A stretch of DNA of 64,000 nucleotides, taken from Ferriphaselus amnicola. Lineage in GTDB: Bacteria; Pseudomonadota; Gammaproteobacteria; Burkholderiales; Gallionellaceae. The DNA is taken from NCBI RefSeq assembly GCF_000974685.2, contig NZ_AP018738.1, positions 992,001-1,056,000 on the forward strand, read 5' to 3'. Positions 56,371 to 64,000 of the stretch are shown piece by piece. The translations under genes and the position numbers were made by a program. The notes under the pieces are model-generated. The model did no database searches. It worked only from the letters and a program-made list of their open reading frames with translations, and had not been told where the DNA came from. The stretch's first letter is position 1. Every line of letters starts with the position of its first letter.

Positions 56371-57186
56371 CTACCGCTGACACTCATCACAGTAAAAGCT
56401 AGACCGTTGGCCCTGTTTGATCTGAATGATCGTGCTGCCGCAGCGGCGGCAGGGGGCGCCGGTGCGGCCATAGACCCAGTAAGTTTGTTGAAAGTAGCCG
56501 GGTTGGCCGCTGGCATCGACGAAGTCGCGTAGGGTGCTGCCTCCTTGGGTGATGGACTCGGCGAGCGTTTCACGAATAGTCTGGGCGAGGGTGGCACAGC
56601 GGGCTTTGGTCAGTTTTCCTGCGGGCAGGGTGGGGCGGATGCCCGCGCGGAACAGGGCTTCGTTGGCGTAGATGTTGCCGACGCCGACGACGACCTGATT
56701 ATCCATGATGACGAGTTTGATAGCGGCGCTGCGGTTGCGGGTGGCGCGGTAGAGCGTATCGCCGTCGAACTCGGTTTCCAGCGGCTCCGGCCCTAGTTTT
56801 GCCAGCAGCGGATGCGTCGCCGGATCGCCGATGTGCCACAGCACGGCACCGAAGCGGCGCGGGTCGCGCAAGCGCATGAGTTGGCCGCTGGCGAGCAGCA
56901 AATCGAAATGGTCGTGCTTTTCCGAGGGCGTTGCGGCATTCAGGATGCGCAAGCTGCCGGACATGCCGAGGTGCAAGATGAGCGTGCCGTGATCGAAGCT
57001 GGCCAGCAGGTATTTGGCGCGTCGGGTCAAGCGGCGCAGCGTCTGACCGGTGAGCAGAGCGGGCAAGTCAGCGGGAATCGGCCAGCGCAGTTGCGGGTGG
57101 CGGATGATCACGCCGGTGATGGTTTGCCCAACGAGGTGGGGCGCGAGACCGCGCCGCGTGGTCTCGACCTCGGGTAACTCAGGCAC
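56371..57186 (-). CDS. mutM: Formamidopyrimidine-DNA glycosylase
   Basis: 271 residues. The N-terminal [13 protein letters not shown] holds catalytic Pro1 and Glu after Met removal; the helix-two-turn-helix has [14 protein letters not shown]; the zinc finger is [26 protein letters not shown]. It removes 8-oxoguanine. Its start overlaps the upstream GldG-like stop by 8 bases, so it is co-transcribed with the ABC genes although unrelated in function. Confidence 0.96.
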   Translation of the reverse strand: MPELPEVETTRRGLAPHLVGQTITGVIIRHPQLRWPIPADLPALLTGQTLRRLTRRAKYLLASFDHGTLILHLGMSGSLRILNAATPSEKHDHFDLLLASGQLMRLRDPRRFGAVLWHIGDPATHPLLAKLGPEPLETEFDGDTLYRATRNRSAAIKLVIMDNQVVVGVGNIYANEALFRAGIRPTLPAGKLTKARCATLAQTIRETLAESITQGGSTLRDFVDASGQPGYFQQTYWVYGRTGAPCRRCGSTIIQIKQGQRSSFYCDECQR

Positions 57187-58516
57187 GGCGCCGCCACCAC
57201 ATCCAGCCGCCGATGCCTGCCAGCAGCAGCGGCAACACGAGCAACAGCGTTGTGCCGATGGTGGTGAGCTGGGTTCGGCTGAGTTGCAGGTTGTCGTCGC
57301 GCACGGCGCGTGGGCGAGTGACGATCAGCGCATCTTCCGCCGCCAGCCAGTTGATAAGGTTGGTGCCGAGGTCGAGGTTGCCGCCGTTGCCGGAAAAACT
57401 GTTGGCGAGGAAGGAGCCGCTACCGACCACCACGATGCGTTGATCACGCTCGTTGATGTTGCGACTGAGCGCCAGCGCGATCACGGCGGGGCCGGGTGTG
57501 TCACGCGACTTGTCGAATGCGATCTTGCCCAGCGGCAGACTGGGCGCGACCCAGCCACGCGGTGCGGCTTCGACCAGCACGCTGTGCTTCCAGCTTTCGT
57601 TCTCGTCCCACACTAGCGCGCGGGCGAACGGGAACACGGTGATGAGGCTGAAATCGCGGGTGGTCGCGTGCGGCGGGTAGGCCGAGGCCAGCGCCCAAGT
57701 GGCGGGGGCGCGTTGTTCGACGGCGGCGGGGTCGATCACGTAGCCGGGTGTGAGCACCAAGCCCAGCTTTTCCGCCAGCGGCTCCAGTCCGTGCAATGGT
57801 TCATTATCCAATAACCACAACACGTTACCGCCATGTTCTAGAAAACGCAGCAGCTTTTCGACTTCGCCCGGCATCCAGTCAGCGCGCGGCTGGCTAATGG
57901 CCAGCAGCTTGGCGTTGTCGGGCACGTCCTGCGCCAGCGTGAGGTTGAGCGGGCTGAGGCGGAAGCCGTTCTGCGTCAGCCGTTTGCCGAATTCGCCGAG
58001 GTCGTGATTGGCGATGCCATCCAGCTTGCGTTCGCCGTGGCCGTCCACATACATGATGAGCTGGTTTTTGCGATGCGCTAGGCGCAGCAACAGGCTGGTC
58101 AGCGTCTGCTCGTTCAGTGTGGTCAGTCGCTCATGCCGCCCATCGTATTCGACCAGCATCTCGCCATTCATCTGCGCTCCGGCTTGTCGCGCCAGTTCCG
58201 GCTGCTTGCTCGGGTCGATGAAGGTCAGCGCGATGTCGGTCTTGTAACGCTGGTAGAGCGCGATGAAGTCGCGCACCGGCTGGCGCAGATCGCCGTGTTC
58301 CGCATCTTGCTCGGTAGCGAACACGGTCAGCGCGATCTTGCCCTTGAGTTGTTTGAGCACGTCCACACTGGCAGGAGACAGGCTGTTGGCAGTGTTCTGC
58401 GTCCAGTCCCACACGCGGTGGTGCTGGCTGGCGAACCAGCCGAGGGTGACCAGCATTGCCAGCAGTGCGGCGAGTAGCAGTCCTTGGAGTTTGGCAGAGG
58501 TCGGGGGGATTTTCAT
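57179..58516 (-). CDS. GldG-like auxiliary component of an ABC exporter
   Basis: 445 residues, one helix at each end ([20 protein letters not shown] and [23 protein letters not shown]) around a large periplasmic domain. The [30 protein letters not shown] opening and the [41 protein letters not shown] end are typical of the GldG/ABC_transp_aux (IFT52-like) family. It follows the permease gene by one base. Role of the exporter in non-gliding bacteria is unknown. Confidence 0.85.
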   Translation of the reverse strand: MKIPPTSAKLQGLLLAALLAMLVTLGWFASQHHRVWDWTQNTANSLSPASVDVLKQLKGKIALTVFATEQDAEHGDLRQPVRDFIALYQRYKTDIALTFIDPSKQPELARQAGAQMNGEMLVEYDGRHERLTTLNEQTLTSLLLRLAHRKNQLIMYVDGHGERKLDGIANHDLGEFGKRLTQNGFRLSPLNLTLAQDVPDNAKLLAISQPRADWMPGEVEKLLRFLEHGGNVLWLLDNEPLHGLEPLAEKLGLVLTPGYVIDPAAVEQRAPATWALASAYPPHATTRDFSLITVFPFARALVWDENESWKHSVLVEAAPRGWVAPSLPLGKIAFDKSRDTPGPAVIALALSRNINERDQRIVVVGSGSFLANSFSGNGGNLDLGTNLINWLAAEDALIVTRPRAVRDDNLQLSRTQLTTIGTTLLLVLPLLLAGIGGWMWWRRRA

Positions 58517-58517
58517 A

Positions 58518-59258
58518 TCAGCCTCGACGTAGTGCGCGGATGCGGCACACCGACAGTTGCAGGAACGCGGCGGTGAATAGCAGGAAGAAAGTGATGTCGG
58601 CGGTGTCGAACAGGCCGATGTTCAGTTTTTGGAAGTGTGCTACGGGCGACAGCTCATGCCAGATCGCGCCTTCGTCGGTGGCGCTCACGTCGATCACCCA
58701 CAGGCCGAGCAAGACCGCCAGTCCGCCGATAGCGGCGACGATGGGCTGCGCGGTGAGCATGGAGATGTATAAGCCGACCGCGACAAAGCTCATGGTGAGC
58801 AGCAGCAGACCGAGTAGGTTGGCGGCGAGCAAGCCTTTATCTAGCGAGGTGCCGATGCCCAGAGTACCGACCATCGCCAGTTCGGCGGCGACCAGCAACA
58901 TGAGGAAAGTGAGCAAGCCGAGGAATTTTCCCAGCACCAGTTGACGCGCGGAAACGGGCGAGGAAAGCAGCAGTGCCAGTGTCTGGTTGCGGCGTTCTTC
59001 TGCGAAGGCGCGCATGGTGAACAGCGGTGTCAGCAGCATCAGCAGCAAACCCAGCATGTTGAGCAAAGGCGCGGCGACGGTGATGGTCACACCGGGCGGG
59101 TTGGCGAGTTGCGCCAGTTGCGGTTGCAGTTGCAGCCAGGCATCGAGGCGGGACAGGAAATTCCATGCCAGCAGAAATTGCAACACGCCTAGCATCAGCC
59201 AAGTAGAGGGCAGGGCGAACAGGCTGCGTAGTTCGCGGGCGGCGAGGGTGCGTATCAT
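58518..59258 (-). CDS. ABC-2 type permease, GldF-like
   Basis: 246 residues with six hydrophobic segments. The opening RTLAARELRSLFALPSTWLMLGVLQFLLAWNF and the PLFTMRAFAEERRNQTLALLLSSPVSARQLVLGKFLGLLTFL block, with the conserved Glu-Glu-Arg before TLxLLLSSP, are ABC-2 features. Overlaps the ATPase stop by 4 bases and lies one base from the GldG-like gene, so the three form a tight operon. Confidence 0.88.
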   Translation of the reverse strand: MIRTLAARELRSLFALPSTWLMLGVLQFLLAWNFLSRLDAWLQLQPQLAQLANPPGVTITVAAPLLNMLGLLLMLLTPLFTMRAFAEERRNQTLALLLSSPVSARQLVLGKFLGLLTFLMLLVAAELAMVGTLGIGTSLDKGLLAANLLGLLLLTMSFVAVGLYISMLTAQPIVAAIGGLAVLLGLWVIDVSATDEGAIWHELSPVAHFQKLNIGLFDTADITFFLLFTAAFLQLSVCRIRALRRG

Positions 59259-60055
59259 GGCGTGACCTCCGTGGTCAGTTCCACCAAGCGATCTTCCAAC
59301 CCGTCGTGGTCGAAGGCGCTGCGGTCGGCACTATAGACTTGCTTACCTTGGCGGATCACTTCAACGCGATCGCACAGCGCGGCGACTTCGGGCAGCAAGT
59401 GCGTCGAAAGGATGACGCTATGCGTGTTACCTAGTTCGCGGATCAGGGCGCGTATCTCGCGCAACTGCGCTGGATCAAGGCCGACGGTAGGCTCGTCCAG
59501 AATGATGACGTCCGGCTCATGGATGATTGCCTGCGCGATGCCGACGCGCTGCTGATAGCCTTTGGACAGCGTGGCGATGATCTTTTTGCCCATCGCGCTT
59601 AGCCCGCAGCGGTGCTTGGCGTGGGCGACGGCGGCGTGAACCTTGGCGGTGGGTATCAGCCGCAAGCGCGCAGCAAAGGCTAAGTAAGCATCGACCGTGA
59701 GTTCTTTATACAGCGGCGGCATTTCTGGCAGAAATCCAAGCTTGGCCTTGGCCGCTTGCGGCTGGAGTAACAGGTCGAAGCCGGAAATGCTGATCTCGCC
59801 GCTGTCCGGCGTGAGTACGCCCGCCAGCATCTGCAATACGGTGCTTTTACCCGCGCCGTTGTGACCGAGCAGACCGAGCACTTCGCCGCGATGCAGCGTG
59901 AGCGTCACGTCGTGTACGATCTCGCGCTTGCCGATGCGGCGCGATAGGTGCTGAGCGTTCAGGGTGACGTCGGCAGTGGCTGGGGTAGAGTGGCTCAAGA
60001 GATGCGGCAATAGTTGTGGGTTAGGTGGAATATAACCTAATATGTCGCTTCGCAT
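59255..60055 (-). CDS. ABC exporter ATP-binding protein, GldA-like
   Basis: About 266 residues. Walker A GHNGAGKST, Q-loop FLPEMPPLYKEL, signature LSKGYQQRVGIAQAI, Walker B VIILDEPTVGLDP and H-loop LSTHLLPEV. The start is uncertain: ATG 60055 leaves only 15 bases to the divergent TPR gene, and the first 30 residues have no family likeness, so a TTG near 60000 is a good alternative that would leave room for promoters. Confidence 0.88.
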   Translation of the reverse strand: MRSDILGYIPPNPQLLPHLLSHSTPATADVTLNAQHLSRRIGKREIVHDVTLTLHRGEVLGLLGHNGAGKSTVLQMLAGVLTPDSGEISISGFDLLLQPQAAKAKLGFLPEMPPLYKELTVDAYLAFAARLRLIPTAKVHAAVAHAKHRCGLSAMGKKIIATLSKGYQQRVGIAQAIIHEPDVIILDEPTVGLDPAQLREIRALIRELGNTHSVILSTHLLPEVAALCDRVEVIRQGKQVYSADRSAFDHDGLEDRLVELTTEVTP

Positions 60056-60070
60056 CAAAACCTCGACATC

Positions 60071-61795
60071 ATGGATTTTAAATACACCGCTGTTTTATCC
60101 GCTCTGCTGCTGACTGCCTGCGCGCAAGCTCCGAAGCGCGAGGTCGAGCCGCCTGCGCCGCCGGTCGAAAAGATCGTGAAGGAGGAGCCGCAGCCGACGT
60201 TGCCGAATCAGGATCTGACGGCTCCCATGTTGTATGAATTCATGTTGTCTGAGTTAGCCAGCCAGCGCGGCCATAATGATCTGGCGGCGGCGACATCCTA
60301 CGATCTTGCCAAGAAGACGCGTGATCCTCGGTTGGCTAAACGTGCAGCGCAATTAACCTTCGGCACCGGTCAGATGGATAAGGCGCTGGAGGCATTCCGC
60401 TTATGGCAGGAGCTGGAGCCGGATTCGCCGCTGGCGCAACGCATGTTCGTTACCTTGCTGGTGAGCGGTGGCCGTTTGAGCGAAGCGCAACCGCATATTG
60501 CTGACATGCTAGTCAAAGATAAGCCCAATGCTGGGCGTACGCTGATGCAGCTCTATCCGATGCTAGCCCCGTATCCCGATAAGACTATGGTTCTCGACTT
60601 GCTGCGCGACTTGACGCAGCCGTATCCAGAATTACCTGAAGCACATTACTTGATCGCGCAGGCCGCCAATGCCAAGAGCGAGCGCGCGTTGGCGCTGGAC
60701 GAGATCCGTGTTGCGCGCAAGTTGCGTCCCGATTGGGAGGCGGCGGTGATCTTCGAGGCCTTGTTATTACGTGAACAGCCGTCGGAAGCAGCGGCTAAGC
60801 TCAAGGAATTTCTGGCGACCCATCCTGATGCACGTGATGTGCGACTGAATTACGCACGCACGCTGTACGAGCAGAAGAAGTGGGTGGAGTCGCGTATCGA
60901 GTTCCAAAAAGTGCTGGATAACGAGCCGGGTAATTCCGAGCTGGCGTTTGTTGTCGCGGATATTTCGATGCGCTTGGGTGAGCTGGATAAAGCTGAAGCC
61001 CAACTCAAGCAAGCGCTGGAAAAAGGCAACAAGGATGAGAATACCCTGCATTTTTATCTTGGTCAGTTGAACGAAGCGCAGCAACACGACGCGGAGGCGC
61101 TCGGCGATTACCGTGCGGTCAAAGCGGGTGAAAGTCTGTATCCGGCACAGTTGCGCATCGCGTTTCTGCTTAATAAGTCGGGCAAGCTGGACGAGGCGCG
61201 TGAGCAACTGCATCAGATTCAACCGATCAATAACCAGCAACGAGTCACCGTGGTGCTATTCGAGGCGCAATTGCTACGTGATGCGCAACAATATGAAGCC
61301 ACCTATCAGGTGCTGAATAAAGGTTTGGAGAAGCTGCCTAAGCATCCCGATCTACTCTACGAAACTGCGATGGTGGCGGACAAGCTGGGCAAATATGCGG
61401 AGTCCGAGCAGTTGTTGCGCAAGCTGATCCAGATCAAGCCGGATCATGCCCATGCGTATAACGCGCTGGGTTACAGCATGCTGGAGCGCAATGAGCGCAT
61501 CGACGAGGCGGTGTCGCTGGTGGAAAAAGCGCTACAAATCGATCCGAACGATCCCGCGATTCTCGATAGTGCCGGTTGGGGCTATTTCCGTCAGGGTGAT
61601 CTGAATAAAAGTCTGAGCTTCTTGCGTCGAGCTTATGCAGCTACGCCTGATCCCGAAGTGGCAGGGCATCTTGGCGAAGTGCTGTGGATGAATGGCGATA
61701 AGGCTGAAGCGGAAAAGATCTGGGATGAGTCGCTTAAAGCGAACCCAGGTAACGCTCAGCTTGAAGCTACGATCAAGCGCGTTAAGCACTTGTAG
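60071..61795 (+). CDS. TPR-repeat lipoprotein
   Basis: 574 residues. Lipobox in LSALLLTAC, so Cys17 is probably lipidated, then a Pro-rich linker and many tetratricopeptide repeats along the rest, the clearest near 450-540 (DHAHAYNALGYSMLERNERIDEAVSLVEKALQIDPNDPAILDSAGWGYFRQGDLNKSLSFLRRAY). It is likely an outer-membrane-attached scaffold. The same gene stands before lolB in many betaproteobacteria, so a role in envelope biogenesis is suggested by context. Confidence 0.88.
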   Translation: MDFKYTAVLSALLLTACAQAPKREVEPPAPPVEKIVKEEPQPTLPNQDLTAPMLYEFMLSELASQRGHNDLAAATSYDLAKKTRDPRLAKRAAQLTFGTGQMDKALEAFRLWQELEPDSPLAQRMFVTLLVSGGRLSEAQPHIADMLVKDKPNAGRTLMQLYPMLAPYPDKTMVLDLLRDLTQPYPELPEAHYLIAQAANAKSERALALDEIRVARKLRPDWEAAVIFEALLLREQPSEAAAKLKEFLATHPDARDVRLNYARTLYEQKKWVESRIEFQKVLDNEPGNSELAFVVADISMRLGELDKAEAQLKQALEKGNKDENTLHFYLGQLNEAQQHDAEALGDYRAVKAGESLYPAQLRIAFLLNKSGKLDEAREQLHQIQPINNQQRVTVVLFEAQLLRDAQQYEATYQVLNKGLEKLPKHPDLLYETAMVADKLGKYAESEQLLRKLIQIKPDHAHAYNALGYSMLERNERIDEAVSLVEKALQIDPNDPAILDSAGWGYFRQGDLNKSLSFLRRAYAATPDPEVAGHLGEVLWMNGDKAEAEKIWDESLKANPGNAQLEATIKRVKHL

Positions 61796-61806
61796 GTCGC
61801 CTAGTC

Positions 61807-62382
61807 TTGCGCGCCGCTTGGGTTCTCGTTTTTGTCCTGCTGTTGCAGGCCTGCGTTCATGCACCACAAGTGCCGAAGGCAGCGAATTTGACGCAACATG
61901 ACCTTGCGCAGTCTTTCGTACTCAATGGGCGGATCGCCGTGAATCATCACGGCGAGCGCTCCACAGTCAGTCTGCGCTGGGTGCATAAGCCGGGTAGCAA
62001 CGATATCTTATTACTTGCGCCGCTCGGTATCACCTTGGCCCACATCGAACATACGGCATCAGGTGTTTTGCTGGAGGCGAGCGGCAAACAGTACCGCTCA
62101 CGCGATGTGGAAACTTTGATGGATGATGTGATCGGCTGGCATCTGCCGCTGGACGAAATGTACACGTGGGCGATGGCGCGGCCATATCCGCAGTCCCCCT
62201 TCGATGTGGAAAGCAATACCAATAAGCAGATCGTTTGGCTGCGGCAGGATGGTTGGGAGATTCGTTATCCGCGCTATCAGAGCGATGCCGAGGATAGCTT
62301 GCCGCTGAAACTGCTGTTAAGGCATAACGACCTTGACCTGCAATTGGTCGTGGATGAATGGGAGTTGGGTAGTCATGAATGA
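61807..62382 (+). CDS. lolB: Outer-membrane lipoprotein receptor LolB
   Basis: 191 residues, TTG start at 61807, 11 bases after the TPR gene. Lipobox LLLQAC; then the LolB pattern FVLNGRIAVNHHGERSTVSLRWVHKPGSNDILLLAPLGITLAHIE and the Pro-containing loop YPQSPFDV. It receives lipoproteins from LolA and inserts them in the outer membrane. It overlaps ispE by 8 bases, the usual lolB-ispE order. Confidence 0.9.
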   Translation: MRAAWVLVFVLLLQACVHAPQVPKAANLTQHDLAQSFVLNGRIAVNHHGERSTVSLRWVHKPGSNDILLLAPLGITLAHIEHTASGVLLEASGKQYRSRDVETLMDDVIGWHLPLDEMYTWAMARPYPQSPFDVESNTNKQIVWLRQDGWEIRYPRYQSDAEDSLPLKLLLRHNDLDLQLVVDEWELGSHE

Positions 62383-63223
62383 CATGAGTAAGCTGACGGC
62401 GACTGCACCCGCTAAGTTGAATCTGTTCTTGCATGTGATCGGGCGTCGTGCCGACGGTTATCACTTGTTGCAAACCTTGTTCCGCTTCATTGATCTGGCT
62501 GACACCCTGCATTTCACTGCGCGTAAAGATGGCGTGGTGCGCCGCGTCAATGAGGTGGAGGGGGTACCAGAAGCGTCTGATCTGGTGGTGCGAGCCGCGC
62601 GTTTGTTGCATCGTGAGACTGGTTGTACGCTGGGCGTGGACATCGAGGTCGAGAAATGTATTCCGATGGGTGGAGGTTTGGGCGGCGGTAGCTCAGATGC
62701 GGCGACCACTCTGTTGTCACTGAATCGCTTGTGGGGCTTGGGGCTGTCGCGAGATCGTCTGATGGAACTTGGGCTGACCTTGGGCGCAGATGTGCCTGTA
62801 TTCATATTCGGTCAGAACGCCTTTGCCGAGGGGGTGGGAGAGCGTTTACAGCCTTGGAATTTGCCTGAATCTTGGTATGTGGTGCTGTTTCCGCCAGTGA
62901 ATGTACCGACATCTGTAATTTTTTCACATCCAGAATTGACACGCGATTCGATTTCGCTGACAATGCGCGCCCTTGAAACAGCAGCTTGGCATAACGATCT
63001 ACAGCCAGTTGCGTGCAAGATGTTTCCCGAGGTCGCGCAGCACCTTGAATGGCTAGAAAGATTCGCTCCGGCGATGATGACAGGCTCTGGTGCGTGTGTG
63101 TTTGCCGGGTTCGCCAGTGAGGCGAAAGCGCAGGCGGTGTTGCAGCAATTGCCGTCAGCGATGCGTGGTGTGGTCACGCAAGGATTATCCCGTCACCCAT
63201 TGCATGATTGGGTGAACGATTAG
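62375..63223 (+). CDS. ispE: 4-diphosphocytidyl-2-C-methyl-D-erythritol kinase
   Basis: 282 residues from ATG 62375; ATG 62384 is an alternative. GHMP kinase motifs: APAKLNLFLHVIGRRADGYHLLQTLF, ATP-binding PMGGGLGGGSSDAATTLLSLN, and the C-terminal MMTGSGACVFAGF. It phosphorylates the methylerythritol-pathway intermediate, feeding IspB and ubiquinone synthesis. Followed after 8 bases by tRNA-Gln. Confidence 0.96.
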   Translation: MNDMSKLTATAPAKLNLFLHVIGRRADGYHLLQTLFRFIDLADTLHFTARKDGVVRRVNEVEGVPEASDLVVRAARLLHRETGCTLGVDIEVEKCIPMGGGLGGGSSDAATTLLSLNRLWGLGLSRDRLMELGLTLGADVPVFIFGQNAFAEGVGERLQPWNLPESWYVVLFPPVNVPTSVIFSHPELTRDSISLTMRALETAAWHNDLQPVACKMFPEVAQHLEWLERFAPAMMTGSGACVFAGFASEAKAQAVLQQLPSAMRGVVTQGLSRHPLHDWVND

Positions 63224-63231
63224 AAGTTTCT

Positions 63232-63306
63232 TGGGGAGTCGCCAAGTGGTAAGGCACCGGATTTTGATTCCGGCATTCGTAGGTTCGATCCCTACCTCCC
63301 CAGCCA
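63232..63306 (+). tRNA. tRNA-Gln (UUG)
   Basis: 75 bases including an encoded CCA (63304-63306). Acceptor arms TGGGGAG and CTCCCCA pair fully; the anticodon loop is TTTTGAT between CCGGA and TCCGG, giving anticodon TTG (UUG). The T-loop reads GGTTCGATCC. Its position between ispE and prs is conserved in betaproteobacteria. Confidence 0.97.
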
Positions 63307-63367
63307 GTTTCGATGGGCTTGGCAGGAATACTGTTCATGCCCATTTTTATTTCCGTGAGAGGTACAC

Positions 63368-64000
63368 ATGTCCCGCGACATGATGGTAGTCACTGGTAAC
63401 GCCAACCCCCGTCTTGCAGAAGCAGTCGTTCGTCATCTTGGCATGGAGCTTGGTCAGGCCAATGTCGGTCGTTTTTCCGACGGCGAGGTGATGATCGAGC
63501 TACTGGAGAACGTACGCGGTAAAGACGTGTTCGTACTTCAGTCCACTTGTGCGCCCACTAACGATAGCCTGATGGAAGTGATGGTCATGGTCGATGCGCT
63601 CAAGCGCGCTTCCGCTGGCCGTATCACTGCCGCCTTGCCCTATTTCGGCTACGCCCGCCAAGACCGACGTCCGCGCTCTGCTCGCGTCGCGATCACGGCT
63701 AAGGTGGTGGCTGACATGCTGACCGGTGCAGGTGTCGATCGCGTGCTGACGATGGATCTACATGCCGATCAGATCCAAGGCTTCTTCGATGTGCCCGTGG
63801 ATAACATCTACGCTGCCCCAGTGCTACTGGGCGATGTGCGCAACAGCAACTACGAGAATCTGATGGTGGTTTCGCCCGATGTCGGTGGCGTAGTTCGTGC
63901 CCGCGCATTGGCCAAACGGCTCGAAGCCGATTTGGCGATCATCGACAAGCGCCGTCCAAAACCTAACGTAGCCAAAGTGATGAACATCATCGGCGATGTT
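63368..64000 (+). CDS. prs: Ribose-phosphate pyrophosphokinase (partial, runs off right edge)
   Basis: The first 211 codons are present, with no stop before the edge. ATG 63368 follows GAGAGG. The family blocks are [43 protein letters not shown], the ATP-binding [59 protein letters not shown] and [17 protein letters not shown]. It makes PRPP for nucleotide, His, Trp and NAD synthesis, including NadA's pathway. Complete Prs proteins are about 315 residues. Confidence 0.96.
   Translation, partial: MSRDMMVVTGNANPRLAEAVVRHLGMELGQANVGRFSDGEVMIELLENVRGKDVFVLQSTCAPTNDSLMEVMVMVDALKRASAGRITAALPYFGYARQDRRPRSARVAITAKVVADMLTGAGVDRVLTMDLHADQIQGFFDVPVDNIYAAPVLLGDVRNSNYENLMVVSPDVGGVVRARALAKRLEADLAIIDKRRPKPNVAKVMNIIGDV

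Overview
This window reads as chromosome from a betaproteobacterium, probably of the Nitrosomonadales/Gallionellaceae kind. That placement is inferred from protein flavour and gene neighbourhoods (lolB-ispE-tRNA-Gln-prs, lptD-surA-pdxA-rsmA, amgK-murU, nudB-nadA, monomeric isocitrate dehydrogenase), not from a search. Gene density is high, starts are often TTG or GTG, and genes often overlap by 1-11 bases.

Left part (1-15.4 kb) is a diazotrophy and molybdenum block. After the end of a short-chain dehydrogenase gene, a nonsense-interrupted alpha/beta hydrolase and a MaoC-type gene, draT (nitrogenase ADP-ribosyltransferase) diverges from nifH-nifD-nifK-nifT-ferredoxin-nifY-small nif ORF. A perfect sigma54 -24/-12 element precedes nifH and a GNRA-loop terminator closes the cluster. 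Several gaps inside the nif operon hold hairpins or decayed inverted repeats. modE-modA-modB-modC-modD follows, with a candidate Mo-box just before modE, then an unexplained AAA+ ATPase gene and a GNAT acetyltransferase. No nifE, nifN, nifB, nifA or draG is in the window.

15.4-21.8 kb carries a complete cytochrome bd oxidase operon (cydP-cydA-cydB-cydX, the last only 35 codons), then on the minus strand a Spy/CpxP-like periplasmic protein, an OmpR-type regulator and a CpxA-like kinase, and an SRPBCC protein.

21.8-25.0 kb is the mobile, accessory part. It holds a remnant of a REP-associated tyrosine transposase, an A+T-richer fatty-acid-hydroxylase-family gene, an integron attC site, an orphan cassette-like ORF, a half attC, and an IS110-family (IS1111-type) insertion sequence lying against that half site. 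The 3' noncoding part of the IS carries a copy of the same 11-base target string, as expected of a guide RNA (bridge RNA/seekRNA) segment. No integron integrase is visible, so this looks like a cassette cluster without integrase.

25.0-64.0 kb is largely core: TonB-like protein and RNase II-family exonuclease; cytochrome c; isocitrate dehydrogenase; rluE, fmdB-like, DUF502, aspS; a secreted RNase Sa-like ribonuclease with its barstar inhibitor; nudB, nadA, glgP; an endonuclease-family protein with a ClsB-type phospholipase D protein; a GGDEF-EAL protein with a periplasmic heme c motif; lptD-surA-pdxA-rsmA; amgK-murU; pepP-ubiH; ispB; selO; a DUF2846-like lipoprotein; a Gld-like ABC exporter with mutM; and a TPR lipoprotein, lolB, ispE, tRNA-Gln(UUG) and the start of prs, which runs off the right edge.
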